A stretch of DNA of 64,000 nt from Varroa destructor (Eukaryota > Arthropoda > Arachnida > Mesostigmata > Varroidae), in the NCBI RefSeq assembly GCF_002443255.2, contig NW_019211460.1:24720882-24784881 (forward strand). The letters are read 5' to 3'. The notes under the pieces were generated by a model. It worked only from the letters and a program-made list of their open reading frames with translations. It was not told where the DNA came from and did no database searches. The position numbers were made by a program, and so were the translations under genes. Every line of letters starts with the position of its first letter. The first letter of the stretch is position 1. This document shows, piece after piece, positions 28,301-41,700 of this stretch.

Positions 28301-30793
28301 CTACGACGATGGCAACGACGGCGGCGGTACTGCCAAGGACAGCAATAGCGGCTACAACGCAACGAAAAAAATCGACGAAAAAGCAGAAAAGTGCGACAAG
28401 CAGAAGGGGGCAGGCGCAGACACATGCCCGACCGATCCTCGAGTGAGAGCAGATTCCAAAGGCTGAAAAATAGCAAGGAAGGAGAAAAAGCCTACAAAAC
28501 CCTATCGGTCGGTCGAAGGCCACTAGTGGCCGTCAGCTGAACAGGGTTTCAGGATGTAAGGACCTCAGGATAGCTAGTATCAGAACCAGTGCGCAGAAGC
28601 AAGAGACGTTCGTAGGAAACAAGAACAAAACGACGGGAAGTGACGAAGCAGTGGGAATAAGAGATTCACGAATATACGCAGAATGTATCTGTTTGCGTGT
28701 GTAGCTTTCGTTTCTGTCGACTATTGCTGAAGCCGGTGTATCCGTTCCTCCGAGCTGTTCTGTTGCGTGGGTGTCTTTACATCTGTATTTCCGTCTGTCC
28801 GACTGCGCTATAACTTGTCTTCAAAACATCGAATAGATGGTTATTGAAGGGATAAGGTATGAACTGGAACAAGGCCGAGTAGGCTCTAGGAAACTGAGGA
28901 AAGTTCTCGTCAGCCTTGTTCTGTGCTATCGAACAAAAAAGCTTCAGCTGGAGCTCCGGAGGGAACGGGCAAGCAGGTTGATAAACAGAAGAACAACTAC
29001 GACCAAACAACAGACCTTAGGCACAGAGAACGGTAATCACGGCTTGCAATAATTACATTTGTTTATTAGATCTCATGGGAACAAATGAAAAGGGTTCCGT
29101 TCAGAAAGAAAATAAAAATTTGACCTGCGCATAAACCAGCGATATCTTTCGCTGAATCCGAAGCTCTCTTATCTGCGCTGTTGTCTAATACGCTTACTTT
29201 GCCGTCCTCCTCGTCGTCACGTATTTTCGTTAAGACATACATATTTGATAACCGCTTAAAAAGATGAACGAAAAACAGCCAAAGCATCAATAGACATTGT
29301 TATTATAAATGTAAATTGCTAAAGCTGGTATCGATAAGAATCACAAGTTGTTATCACTACTTGTAGAGCTGTATACAATAATTTTGCCTCGGAGACGCCT
29401 TTCATCGCTACAATGAGCCCCCGTCTTTTGATCCGTAAACCGCTTATTATATGAGTTACGTTCGCATGTATGAGGCTAGCAGAATCGGTGTGATATGAGA
29501 TACGACTTGATTCGGTGGACGCGATGCGTCTTCTACAGCCTGTCATTACAGCAGACCGAGACAACTTATAAAGGTAAGGACTCCATAGGGAACGATATTG
29601 GCAGAAAGCGAAAAATCTTCGAAGGACTGCTTCGGTCGATCGTCTATAGGTTGCCACAAGGAAGAAAAGACGCTTAGAGGACGTCGCTTCGATGTCGTCC
29701 GACCCTTCCCAATAAAAACAGCAAATAAGGAACGGTTTTACGATAACAATCAAATGAAAGGCATTAATTAGAATCTATATCACAAATTTCTCACAGATGT
29801 TGCTGACAACAGATAGGGTAAAGACAATATTTGCATACAATCACCTGCTTTATTGCTCCCCTTTTAACTCCAGCTGGCTGGCTGGCCAAACAGAGAAACA
29901 GACAGACTTGTACTTCCGCAGTTCATAATACTGAAGTCGCCGTTGCTACTACCTGCTGCCATTTCCATTGCATTCATACAAGGTTATAAAGATAATATTA
30001 ATGTAATGCAAATAATAACAACAATAGCGTAGCAGTTGGCTCTCTGTTGCATTCTGCCGTTATACACAGTACGCTACAAACTGATAGCGGTGTTCAACTA
30101 CCGAAATCAGAGTCAGCAAATGAGTCGTTCAACGACTAATAAAAGAAAGCGTCGCGATAGTCTAAAGCGACATTTTGCAAACGAAAGCTGTCCGCTCAAA
30201 GCGTCCTAGCTCACAACGACCGCAACACACACGTTCAGCCTACTTACGTAAGTCACCCGTTTATATCTGTGTAGACTGTTAGCAGGAACATGTTCGCATC
30301 TTCTGCAGGTAGAAGTGGATCGATTAACCCTTATGTTCTCCAATGCCTGTCGAAAAGCACTGCAGTGGAAGCAACCTAGGGAAAATTACATTTTTCGACA
30401 ATATTTTTCAGTGCCTGGCAATGGTAAAAGTCATGGATTGTTTTTTCCTTCTGTTCGACGCAGTCGAAATCGCCTTCCTTCAGGAAACGGCTGAAAATTC
30501 GAACGACATTCTTATCTAGCATGTGTACAGTTTCTCCAGTAGCCAAATATGTACGTAAAGCTTGAGAATTACAGTTAGTCTTAGCTTGACAGAGCCAAAT
30601 ATCCGCAAGGGGTACACAATGACGTAATTGAAGCAAGGGATAATTGAGGTAGCGCAGAATTACGCAAAGGTGGTAGAACGCGACAAGGGAATATCCAAAT
30701 CAGAAGAATTTAGCAGCCCCAAAACGGGGTAGCGGCAACCTGATCGAATTGCTGAAACAGGGTAATGGTATAATACAGTAAAGTAGCGAAATT

Positions 30794-30817
30794 ACTCGCT
30801 CAATATAATGAGCGAGT
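30794..30817. repeat. Perfect 9-bp inverted repeat, 6-nt loop
   Basis: ACTCGCTCA and TGAGCGAGT flank ATATAA. No mobile-element terminus could be tied to it. Confidence 0.7.
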
Positions 30818-31689
30818 CATCTTGAAACCACTTCAATGTAACACTGCAGTGGGTCCGGACCCAGGAGCCAGCTTCAGGTCAAGCAGGCTTAAATCCGTAA
30901 AGTAGCAGTGATTACCGAGCAAAATTCGTCGTCTCTGTTCAACGCGCGGGGTCGAGCGCGGAAGTTAATTGACAGTTTAATGAGCATGCGTCTTCACAGA
31001 CAGAAGATGGATGTTGGGTGGATATTGTTCGTGTGGATATGATATAGCGATCTGTAAGAGTTAGCTAAAAGGGAGAACGTCGTCCTAGCGACTACAGGGC
31101 CGGCGCCTTAGCGGATAAAATGCGGCTAAATAAGGACGAGGACGCTCGGGTTTTTTTTGATCCAAAAACACGTGCGACATTACATAGAATGAAGCCGTGA
31201 CTCAGCTTGTTTTTTATAGTTTGACATAACAGAATAACGAAATTTTAATAGTTGAGTTAAACGACAAACGGAAATTACATTGACGATTGGTGCCTTCGAA
31301 CATTTGACGTGACGTGAAAACACGCCCGCTTGTATCACAAGTAGAGTTTACGAACAACTTCCATCATCCGCCGTCACTCCACCAGCTACCGCTATCGGCC
31401 CCTCGCCGTTGCACTGCCCGCATCCGATGAGTATGGATGAGTATGATTAAGGTTCCTAGAGAGTTAAGGGCCTTCGAGGTTCTTGAGCAACTTTCGGCCG
31501 GCATTTGTTTTTGCCTTCTAGTCTTTATAAGTCGATATCTAGCAACCAGCAGTTGGACATATATGACAACGCCGTTATGCGTCACAAATGGATATAATGC
31601 CTGGTGTACACAACGAGAGGAGAGAACGGCGATGTTGACTTACATGTAAAAAAACATATTGGTGTTTCATGTAATGAGTACTTGCCGTC

Positions 31690-31715
31690 ACATCCGATGG
31701 ACGATAATCGGATGT
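31690..31715. repeat. Perfect 9-bp inverted repeat, 8-nt loop
   Basis: ACATCCGAT and ATCGGATGT flank GGACGATA. A related but shorter CATCGGAC/GTCCGATG repeat lies at 1,303-1,327. Confidence 0.7.
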
Positions 31716-32349
31716 AATGGCAAAAAGATTGCCTGCTATACTCAAAAGCCAGCCAAGGTACATATACATACATAACATGAAATGTCTGGGGTTATTGTCT
31801 AGTCGTTTTATCATATTATCATGATCATGTAGCAATGTTTGCTGTGTGATACGAACACATCGGTATCCACGTATTTATTACTGGCAATAATAGGTCACTG
31901 TTTACTGCCATAGACACAGTTTAGCATAGAGCAAATCTTGAGTAATTGATTTATTTTTGCTAGTTGTTTGCCTAATTTGCCCCGTCTCTTGGTTTTTGTT
32001 ATCTATTGGCTTGTCGAAAACGTACCAACTACTTGGAATGGCGTTCAAGTCACAACCCGGAAAGCGTCGAGTGCTCGTTAGTGCCATGGCGATGCGTCGA
32101 AAATTATTCGGATGTCCTTATTCAGGACGAACGAAATCTCTGCAGAAAATTTACTGTATTTCACGATAAAGGCACAAATATAGCGAAAATTTTGCCGCTA
32201 CTTATGGTGAAAATGATTAAAAATTACCAAAAGAAACGATGACTGTGTTGCTGTTGTCGCAGTAGTTGGGCGCACAGGAGAAACGTCAATGAAGGCACTA
32301 CGAGATATGGGCGAAAATCGATACGCGAACAGCTCTAGACCACTATGAG

Positions 32350-32870
32350 GAAATACGAATTTGCTCCACCGTATTTTCATCCATAACGCTCCACAAAAAC
32401 ACAGTCAACCTCTAAGGCGGTTGATAACGGCTGACGAAAAGTGGATCCTATATGACAATAATTATATGCAAATATAAGGAAACAAGCTCTACAGCCTTTG
32501 GAAAACCTTGGACTAACGCTAAAGGACGTGATGCTATATGTTTGATGGGACGCCAAGGGGAACTACGAGTTGTTGTCGCATAACACAATGGTCGATCCGG
32601 ACCGCTACTGTCAACAACTAACAAGATCACAACAAACCACTGAAAAAAACTGACCAGAAAACGCATCGTTGGCCACCATAGCAATATCAGCTTACCGTTG
32701 TTGGTTAGCTTACATGGAAAATTTCGATGCATTCACTGTCTAGCCCGGATCCTGCGCCTGCATCGGATAACCGCCTGTTTCGTTAATTCGCTTTTAACGA
32801 AAGGCTAAAAAAACGTTTGTCGTGATTTTTTGCTCGAGATCACGGTATTGCCAAAGAACAGCAGTAGGCA
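32350..32870 (+). pseudogene. Decayed mariner (Tc1/mariner superfamily) transposase remnant
   Basis: This is the only recognisable protein homology in the window. Translated in shifting frames, it shows the ordered landmarks of a mariner transposase catalytic core. LITADEKWILYDN at 32,421-32,459 matches the family (I/V)T(G/C)DEKW block with the first catalytic Asp kept. At 32,531 a degraded WWD block has a stop where the family has Trp. NYELLSHN...DRYCQQL at about 32,555-32,616 matches the family YELL...YCQQL block. VGHHSN at 32,668-32,685 corresponds to the HHDN block, with Ser at the second catalytic Asp. SPDPAPASDNRLF at 32,742-32,780 matches SPDLAPSDYHLF with the third Asp kept. The blocks lie in three frames, with in-frame stops between them, and the gap between the second and third catalytic positions is 86 nt instead of about 105, so it cannot be functional. 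Similarity begins around 32,356 (IRIC block). The DNA-binding domain and terminal inverted repeats were not found, so the true element ends are unknown. Confidence 0.85.
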
Positions 32871-35800
32871 ATAGTACGATTTTAAATCACAAAAAAAAAT
32901 ACCCGCTACAGTTTGGGCTCAAAAAGCAAGAGGACGACCCATGATGGTCGGTAACATATCTACGAGTGCCTAATTCGTAGCGTTATCTCTCATCTGAATT
33001 ATCTGTGGCCACGCAGAAACACAAAGTCAGGCACGCTGCATTCCCGCCGCCATAGGAATTAGCACTGCAGACCCATTGTAGTAATGTGAACGCACGAATC
33101 CATAGACGAGGTGCAAGTAGGTGCACATTACAGAAGGGATTATGTGACGTTCATTAAGCACCCACATAATCTACGTTTTGTCCTATTATATACCTATATG
33201 ATAAGCTATGGTCTTGTTAGCTAGATGCCGTGTCGCTCGTGAATTCGTGTTACTCTGTTGAGGCGGACGTACTTTCGTGCCACCTAGTCACGCTACTCTA
33301 TATGGCTCGTTAACATAGTCACAATAGACAGCAAAACGTCATACAAAATAAGCTTTTTCTAGCTTGGCTCTTGATGCATTTTTCTGGTTCAATTTCGATT
33401 TACTTCGGCGCTGTTCTATCTTAGATCTGCGGTGTGGTGTGACCCGTTAATGCACAAGTTCTGTCAGCTTTTATATCGCTGAGTCCGGCCTCGTCAGGCG
33501 TAACATGCGCTGTCTGGGTCAAATGGGTCGTTGTAGAGTGTCGCCGGCAGTGGATTAAGTGAAACTTAATGCTAAACCAAGATAACAAATGGCCAACGTG
33601 AAATAGAACTAAGCGCGGATCTGCCACCTTTGCTCGCCAACGCTCGACCATAAAGAAATTATATTAATTCAATTGAAGAGTGCTGGACCCGCAGGTACGG
33701 CTTTCATAACAACGAAACGCGCCGACGGCAACGAAATTCGTTCCCGGTCATCTGCTGCTGGCCGCACCGCGCAGACAAAGCAGTCAACCCGTTTGCACGT
33801 ACTCTCGCGTGTATGTATTAGAATGAGTAAAAATTAATAATAAATATAGTGAAATATCGCCATCTTATGTGTCTGTTAGGCATCACACATCGTTCATTCT
33901 CCATCTTTCTAACTCACTCGCACACGAGCGGATGGTGACGGCTGTATGTCATGACAACAATGACTCTAATCTAGCAAAATGTCTGTACTGCATTGAAGTG
34001 GCTGCGACTTCAGATTATCGCACAGTCGTAATCATGACAAATCCCTAGAGCTGGGAATGTTTTGATATTCATGCTGCTCGAATACAATTGAAGCAGCACC
34101 GAAAACGCCGGCGACAATCATTTTTTCAGGTGGGCAGCTTGGTGTCGCTGACGTTCTCTATAAATGGTGGCGACGTTTCGTAGGGCAGTTTCATAATAGA
34201 ATTTTTATCGCAGCAACGACGCTATGGTAGCAGTGGCAACAGCAGTGGTAGCCGAAGCAGCACATGGTGTGGTAGAATTACAAGCAATCCTTGCGAATCA
34301 GTAGGTGGGCCTGAGTGCTCTTTCGTCTTGGTGTAAAGAAGCTTATGGGCGTAACTAGCATGGGACGATTAAGCGGACACCTCCTTCACGGCAATAAGGA
34401 TAGGAATACCCGTTTAAAGACTGCCTCGGCTTTAAGCGACAGACCCGTTGCTGATCTGCTGGCCAGTCTCGTCGTACATAGATGCTTGCTTGTTGCGAGC
34501 ACCCCTTAACGATGGCTAGCTTATGATGGCTAAACGGTGTTGTTATTAGCGATACAAAAATAATCATCTGAACGACTTTCTATAGAGGAAAAGGCCCTTC
34601 TCCTTCTCTGCTGCTCCATCATTTGGCATGCGTTGAGACGGAGATCTACGTTGGAACTTGACAGAATGTCGGCGCGTGTTGGGATCCTGTAATGAGGACA
34701 GCGAAAAGTGGGCGAGCGAATAGCACGCTCCCTCCCCCCCGCCCCCGCGCCCTCTCTCGCTCTCTCGGTAAAAGCGGCAATCATTAGGAAATGAGCATTC
34801 GCAATAAAAGGCAAATACAAAAGTTTCTGGAAGCTCCATAGCAAACGACAGGCTGAATCTAAACGCCCATGCTATGCTTCGACAATGGCATGAGCTTTTG
34901 ATGAGATTTTATGTCTGAACTCATGCGCTACTGCGACAACGGAAGACGATGACGGCCGCCGAGGGCAGCGGCAGGAATAGTCTGCGCACCGAGTTTGTTC
35001 ATTTGCTCGCTCGCTTTCTCACTCGTTCACTCACAAGTATTGCACGCGACCAGCCTCGCTAAGCAACGTATTACTATAGCCGATGCACAATGTAATGAGG
35101 CGCAGAGGCACAGACAGCCAGACAGATCTGGTGGAACTATGGAAAGCTCGTTCGTTCCTGCCCTTGGTCGCCGCTGTGTACGCAATCAAAACTGGGAACG
35201 GCCGCAACGCCAGCAGCAACAATCATGACAGCCCCGCATATGTGCAGAACGGCTGAGCGCACCATACGTACACACATACATACAACTGCGTACATATATA
35301 AATATATGTATTTTGTGTCGTCTATATGATTCCATACGTCAGCGAACAAAAGCGATAGGGTCGTTAGCCTATCCTTTTAAGTATATATAGCATCAGAGAG
35401 TAGAGCTGGATAGAAAAAGGCGGGGAGCCGTATCTGAAAGCGCTGAGCGTGCTTCATATATAGAACGAAGGTTTAGTAATTGGATTAATTCGATTTGTAG
35501 ACTGTTATTACGTGACTTACCGAAATAACAGCGTAGAAATATGTCTGTCTGGACAGACGATATTAACACCCGTAGAAACAGCTATTGTTGCAATCGGATC
35601 ATTGTGGTCGAGTTGATCTTTGGTAGCAAAGTCAGACAGAAGCGCAAGATGTAAACAAACATTAAACAGATGAACATTTCCGAGTCGGAATCCCAAAAGG
35701 CTTTTTAGGGGCGCTAACGTCAATCTGTGTACTTCCTAACCAAAAGATACGGAGTCTACGGTAGGAAAAAAAATGCTATTCGTCTTTGCAAATCCCTCGA

Positions 35801-38800
35801 AGAGAATCGTCCCTCAAGAAGCTGTCTATTTCCAAACAGTCAAGGGCACAGGCGGAGACTACCACGAAGAACGACGTACAACGGTAATAGGAACGCCGAC
35901 AGGAGGTAATACATTTTTAGTTCCCTTATAAAGGGTTCATTTTCTCTCTCTAGAGGTAGGCAGGCAAACAGACGAACGTTGCGTTTGGTGAATTTTATCA
36001 ACCGAAAAGGGTGTTTGTTACAAGAATTGTCGTTGTGTCATCATTACGAAACGATGAAATGGGGTAAGGACCAGACCTGGAACGAACAATTGAATACGTA
36101 TTATAATTAAATTTGTCAACATTGCCAATTTTGATAATCAACAAAAGAAATACTAATACATAATATATTTCAATGGCGGTCGTCTTTCTACGAACAGCAA
36201 CAGTTTTAGCTTTGTAGGCGGCCTTTGCCGCACATTATGCCCTCACCATTATTGAATCGTCGTAATGATTGAGCTCCATTACTCACGCTCATTGCGTGGA
36301 AGTGGCTGTTTCCCATGTGATTATAGCTCGACAGACCGAGTGTCTATTCGATTTATATGCTCGCGAAATTAAAACAAAATCGTTTTTGTTACCTTTAAGG
36401 GAAACTTTGATCTTCTCTTCTCTATTTCAGAGTTTACGTTCGTGAAGAAATCTCAGTTTCTACGAACTACTAGCCGATTCTGATGCCGCCATATTGCTTG
36501 CCGTGAGGGCAGCATAATCGATAAGCATTTGGTATGTAAGAAGCACTCGTTGCGTAGGTCATATCTTCTCCATAGGGCTGACTCTTTGACAGCATTCAGT
36601 CAACGTATTTTGTCGCGGTCGTTGCTGATTTAGTTAGTTGAGTTCTATTGAACCAATAGCGTTAGATAACAACGAACGTCGCCGTTGTTCTCATTGGCTG
36701 TTAAGCTGGCTGGTTTGATAAAACAAGAGCACCAACGTCGCTTGGTCCGTCCAACCTGAAGTTGATGACTTTATAATGGTAATTCCTCGACGTCCGAACC
36801 AAGTACATATGATTACTATAAACCGGAGCACGTGCCTTTGTTGTTGTCGTCTTCATTATTTGGTCGTTCACTGTCGCGCCACTAACGGCGTTAGATAAGT
36901 CAGAGACGTATGCAGCTCGTGTCCGACGCCATATCGCAGGTAGGTTTGCAGTCATTATTTTTTACTATCTTATGTTCAACACCACAGATTCTAACTGTAT
37001 CTTCCCTGGGGCATACAAAAACTAGAACTTCTATAATTGCCAATGCGACTACTGTCATTTAAGTTATAATTATTTTAATATTGCTTAAACCCACATGCAA
37101 ACTCGTGCAGACACGCACATATACCCTGGCTTGCAAATTCACTCACTTCCTCTCTGATATGATACAACCACCTGTGTTTCTACAACTTTGAAGTTCAAGT
37201 TAAAACGGCCAGTGAGACGGTGTATACCGTAAGGCCGCTTCCAGCGCCAAACAACGAAAAAGCAGTCGATCCGTCCTGGCAGGCCGACTTCTAAGCAACA
37301 CCGACAGAAGCAACAGCCTCTCGACCACACCAGCGGAATGCGTAAAGAATGGTCTATGCGTGTTAGTCTGAGAAGAGGATTTTAGCGATGGACAAAGACG
37401 CAGTGACAACTAGATCAGTAACAATTAAGCGAGAAGGGGCGGCGACACTGGTGCGGATGTCGGAATTGCTGACTGCAAACAACGTATGAGAGACGGCCTA
37501 ACTGGTGCCTAGTGGGGAGGAGAGAGCATGAAAAGGAAGGTGAAGGCGTGAATGAACCTAAATAACAGGCACAAATGAAGTCCAACAACAACAAAGAGCG
37601 GCTCCAGGCCGACATTGCCACTGTGGCAATGACGGGTTAGACCCGTTTCCTGCCGCTGCTGTGGCTGTTGATGCTTCTAGTTCAACCGAATATTTCCTAG
37701 GTTCGTCGACTGGGTCTGCTATTACGGACGATCAACCCCTAACAACGAATTGAAAGTACCAACTAAGACATTAAGAAACTGATGACTCCTGATCTGTCGT
37801 CGGAGGCAGAATATGACTGAGATAAAGGAAATCGCCAGAGAGTCACAAAGACAAAAACCGTAAGTAAATAATAATAATACGACGATCACACTTGGAAGGC
37901 TACTGTCTTGCTGAGAAAAGGATCTGCATTACGTTAGAAGGTTCTGCTTCTAATTAATCATATGTGGTATTGCATAGATCTGGCAAATTTGGCGATCAGT
38001 TAAGCATTTACCGGAGTAGGTTTTTTCTAATTTTTAATCGAACGATAGTTTGGTGCCCTTATACACGTTGACGCTAGCTAGCTTTTAAAAATACAGCTCA
38101 ATATTTTCTCGGGATAGAGAAGAGCAACTAATTAAGGTATATTATATATTAAGGTATAAGATTTTTCCGGAACGCTGTATCTTCTTCTGTCTAAACAAAT
38201 GTCAATATACGTTGTACTCTAAATAGCTGGATTACCAGCTGCGAAGCGGTCAGTAACTGGTTCAAGTTCCACGTAAAATACCGCCGGGTTTCAAGCCCAG
38301 GACGTCGACGTTGATTACAAAATGTTGCATACGTATGTATTTTCAACGACGAAGTTCCTGTAGTTCTTATGTGCGACCATCTCCTTTCTCAGCCATGTGT
38401 TGCTATACAGAGGCCACACTAAATACGAAAAATAAGAGAAAGTAAGGTAAAGAACGGACAGGAGAGATGGCAAATTGTTTATTAATACGATTTACAAGAT
38501 TAACACATGTCAAACGCCCGATTTCAAACGAGAATCGTTGAGCATTCACAGCTTACTGTGCGCTAGTTTACTGATATAAGGATCACGAGTGTAATCGTTG
38601 CTCTCCCTATTACCAGCTGAGCAAAATCGAGGCCCTGTGACAGAAGACGCTCCTAATTCTAATGAAGTGGCGGCGGACAAGCGAAACAGCGCACCCCGTT
38701 GAGGAACGTGTGGTGGAAGGTCTACCGGTATTTTTTCTCAGTTTAATAGACACCATCTACGGCAAAGGACACTGGCCAGTTTTCATTTGTCAACAACTCC

Positions 38801-39756
38801 ACAGCTTTCAGCCGAACTCAGGCGACAAGTCACAGGCTGAGCGTCGGTAAGCCGTTTCGTTGATGCCATCTTCGCGTCGCGCAACGAAATCATTATCACC
38901 GTCATTGACACTCCGAAACGACCGGAAACGTGCGAGCATTTCAAGATCAAGAGAAGTACCATGACTGTCAGCGACTTCATGGAGAGACCCGGAGCACATT
39001 CCTGTACATAATTAATTAGTATATTAGCTAATGAACAATCTCATAGACTACTTAATTCGGCCATGATACGCTGAGGATGCCTATATAGCTGATTAAAAGA
39101 AAGCCGGAAGACAACGGCACGATCAAATCCAGCCGTGTCTGAATCTAGTCACCCAGGAAAGGTTGTTGAGTCTTAGAGCCAGCCATTCGCTGCTCGCTCA
39201 GGCAAATAACCACAAACCAGCGATCCGGGCGGCCGTCTGTTAATGCTGCCATTGACTAAGGTGACGCCGGCACCGCTTTGCTGCCGCTATAGCACTGGCT
39301 GTCGTCGCTACCAATCTCGTTATCGCCGTTGTCGTCGCTGTTCTTCGCTGCCTGATTAATCGTCGCTGGGCGCGGTAGAAACCGCTGTTGCTGCTACTAC
39401 TGCTATTGCCATCGCCGTTGTTACCCAAGCGCCATGACTCGCTTGAATGTTGACAGGAAGACGTGCAACAGCAATAAATTCACATTAACGATCTCTCGGA
39501 TCCTCTGTTTGTCGCCACCGAGGCAATGGTGCTGTTGTACGGCCGTAGATGCGACGGTGTGTGTGAGCACGCACAGCTCAGGAAACAGCTTTTCGCTTGG
39601 CCGTTGAGGACGAAGAAATAGAAAAACGGTCAGGGTGGGGATGGCGATGATCATAATCACTATCATCATGTTAGCGATAATGATGTGGGTAATGATAATA
39701 ACGAACTTGTCGCTTATTTTGTTCAACGTTTCCCTTCCGTCTTCTCCCTTACTATC
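32871..39756. other. No gene recognised
   Basis: Mixed, partly AT-rich DNA downstream of the mariner remnant. I looked for the element's 3' inverted terminal repeat to about 33,000 and did not find a match to mariner ends I know. A C-rich run followed by CT repeats lies at 34,730-34,767, and an 11-base direct repeat ATTAAGGTATA occurs at 38,131 and 38,148. Open frames are short. Confidence 0.45.
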
Positions 39757-39795
39757 CCTCGCTCGCTCGCTCGCTCTCTCTATCTATCTATCTAG
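39757..39795. repeat. (CTCG)n then (TATC)n microsatellite
   Basis: About five CTCG units pass through CTCTCT into about four TATC units. Confidence 0.9.
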
Positions 39796-41522
39796 CGCCC
39801 TCATTCTTGGTCTCCCTTCATGGCAAGGCTACACTCAGGTGGAAGAGGTAAGATGTAGGAAGGGACACAGTGTAGCTACGTGTGTCGTCTTTGATCTGGC
39901 AAAATGTTCGGACGATCGTAAACGTGGATAGCGTTACAATTGTTGGCGGCGGCGGCGAAAATTGTTGCGATGTATAAAACAGGTTAGACGAAAGGGCTGG
40001 AGAGGGGGTGGTGAGCCATTATGCAAAGTCTCTCCGTTTCCATTATACAAGTCAACTTCATAATATTTTACGACGCTTAGCAAGCAATGACATATACTAT
40101 AACTATTAGGTCTATATGTCCGCTAAAACAGAGCGGGAACGGGCGTGTGTCTTTATTTACCCAATGCGCTGGCGGACGACGCGCTCTTCGGTAGACAAGA
40201 GAGTCATATGATGTTCTCACAACGATCCGGCTGGCCAAGAAACGACGAGTATTTTTCAGCGGTCAAATATGCGCATCGCGTACACCTTTAGGCACAGTGA
40301 GCTGTTGGTCACTGGCCGTCCATCTGTCTATTTATATACAAGGACGATATGTTACTGGTGTTTATTACGCGTAACGTGCGAACAACGTCATGCTGCACGA
40401 TGAGTTATCTATATGGACTTTATGAGATAGGTTGCAACCTCGAATGTATGAGGTAACAACACCATGTAAGTGCACTGCCAGCAATCACGGATACAAGGTA
40501 AAGCGTTTTATAGACGAGGAAATAGAGCGAAAACAGCGGCACCAGCAGCCATGTGGCCGCGGGCGCTAATAGGCGTTGATAGAGACAGCCACAATGAATA
40601 TCGGAAGGTGGTTTACCATAGCATCGACCGACTAGTCTAGAGGATGCCTAGAAAGAAATACCGACTATATCCTCGCAGAGTGAGATAGCAAGATTATTCC
40701 TGCGATCGGTGGGCTGATATCGTCCGTCTTTACATAAAATCAAGACGAAACGTAACACTGAATGCAGTACGTGTAAAATAATTGTTTGTGCTTTATGTTC
40801 CACTAAATTGGACTCGCCGTGCTTTACCTGCAAGCTGACAGGCTAAATGCAACGGAATGTGTGCAGGAAGATAGATACAGGCGTTGATTGATTGACTGAT
40901 TCTGGTATGCAAAGAACTTATCAGACAGATTCTCTATCATCAGTCAGCGGTTAGTGTACAGGGTGTCTCGCACCGAATATCTTTTTACTCAGATGCAGCT
41001 TATGAGCGAGATATATAACTAATTTTTATTTTACTTTTAAGTTGGAGCGGCACTACGGATTCTTTTTGTCAGCCGGCGGGCGGAGGGTATCTTCAGGGTT
41101 ATCTTGTTTGTATGGACGTAATTACGCACACGGTTCATGTGGCGTAAAATGTGCTGCGGTTAGACTAACGTTCTGTAATGTCAGTCTGTAACAAGAGGCC
41201 CGATATCCATTAGATCCTATGTTTTATTGGTCCATTAGCAAACGGCTTGCGTTAACACCGTTTTAGTCACGGACGCAACTCCTAAGGGACACCTTATGAA
41301 ACTAGCTCCTTGACCACGCAGTTGCAGCTTCAGATTGAAGCCTTGCTAGCGATTATTCAGTTTCGAAATGCTACTTCTTCTATGCAAAAAAAGAGAAAAA
41401 CGCTTTAGCAGTAATCGTCCGTTAACTCGTTGGGTACGATACATTCTCGACTGACTAATGGCTGAACAAAGCTCCCAGAGATGTAGGCTGTTAACACTCT
41501 CACGCGTTCGACCTTATTTGGC
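39796..41522. other. No gene recognised; possible dispersed-repeat end near 40,958
   Basis: A short GGC run lies at 39,945-39,957. ACAGGGTGTCTCGCACC at 40,958-40,974 resembles the CAGGGTGTCYC motif that I associate with ends of dispersed repeats in several arthropod genomes. No matching inverted end was found. A minus-strand frame at 40,648-40,833 follows CAG but is too short to support. Confidence 0.35.
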
Positions 41523-41545
41523 TGACCTAATTATCAATTAGGTCA
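41523..41545. promoter_or_regulatory. 23-base palindrome with AGGTCA half-sites (possible binding site)
   Basis: TGACCTAATT and AATTAGGTCA are perfect reverse complements separated by ATC. Each arm ends in AGGTCA (or its complement), the classic nuclear-receptor half-site, and the centre carries TAATTA, a homeodomain core. The half-sites are everted with an 11-base gap, which is not a standard receptor spacing. A regulatory role is inference only, since no gene lies next to it. Confidence 0.3.
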
Positions 41546-41675
41546 TTGAATCTGCCATTTTGTGCTCTTCTCTCAAAGACGGCCGTTAGCTTTTCAATCG
41601 TATATCCAGCTGTGTTCAAAATTTAAACTAAATCCCTTTCCATCTGTTTCGGCTTTTCAGAAGCCATATCAATAT

Positions 41676-41700
41676 CTATATATATATATATATATATATA
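41676..41700. repeat. (TA)n microsatellite
   Basis: About twelve uninterrupted TA units. Confidence 0.95.

Larger units (their letters stand above)
25320..32349. other. No gene recognised
   Basis: AT-rich to mixed DNA. It holds a 14-base palindrome GGCCACTAGTGGCC (28,518-28,531), a GA-rich patch near 27,205-27,215 and two clean inverted repeats (30,794-30,817; 31,690-31,715). A minus-strand frame at 30,376-30,636 is protein-like but has only a TTG start and no recognisable domain. The missing 5' part of the mariner copy would be expected in the last ~350 bases (from about 32,000), but I could not align it. Confidence 0.45.

Noticed and set aside
32006..32242. Frame ending in DKGTNIAKILPLL...KNYQKKR as the mariner N-terminal domain
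   Set aside because: It sits where the transposase DNA-binding domain should be, but I could not align it to the mariner helix-turn-helix region, so the remnant is annotated only from about 32,350.
38221..38310. tRNA-like motifs GGTTCAAGTTCC and GGGTTTCAAGCCC
   Set aside because: Neither gives a proper seven-base T-loop with a five-base stem, and no A box lies at a valid distance. The second is simply a small hairpin.
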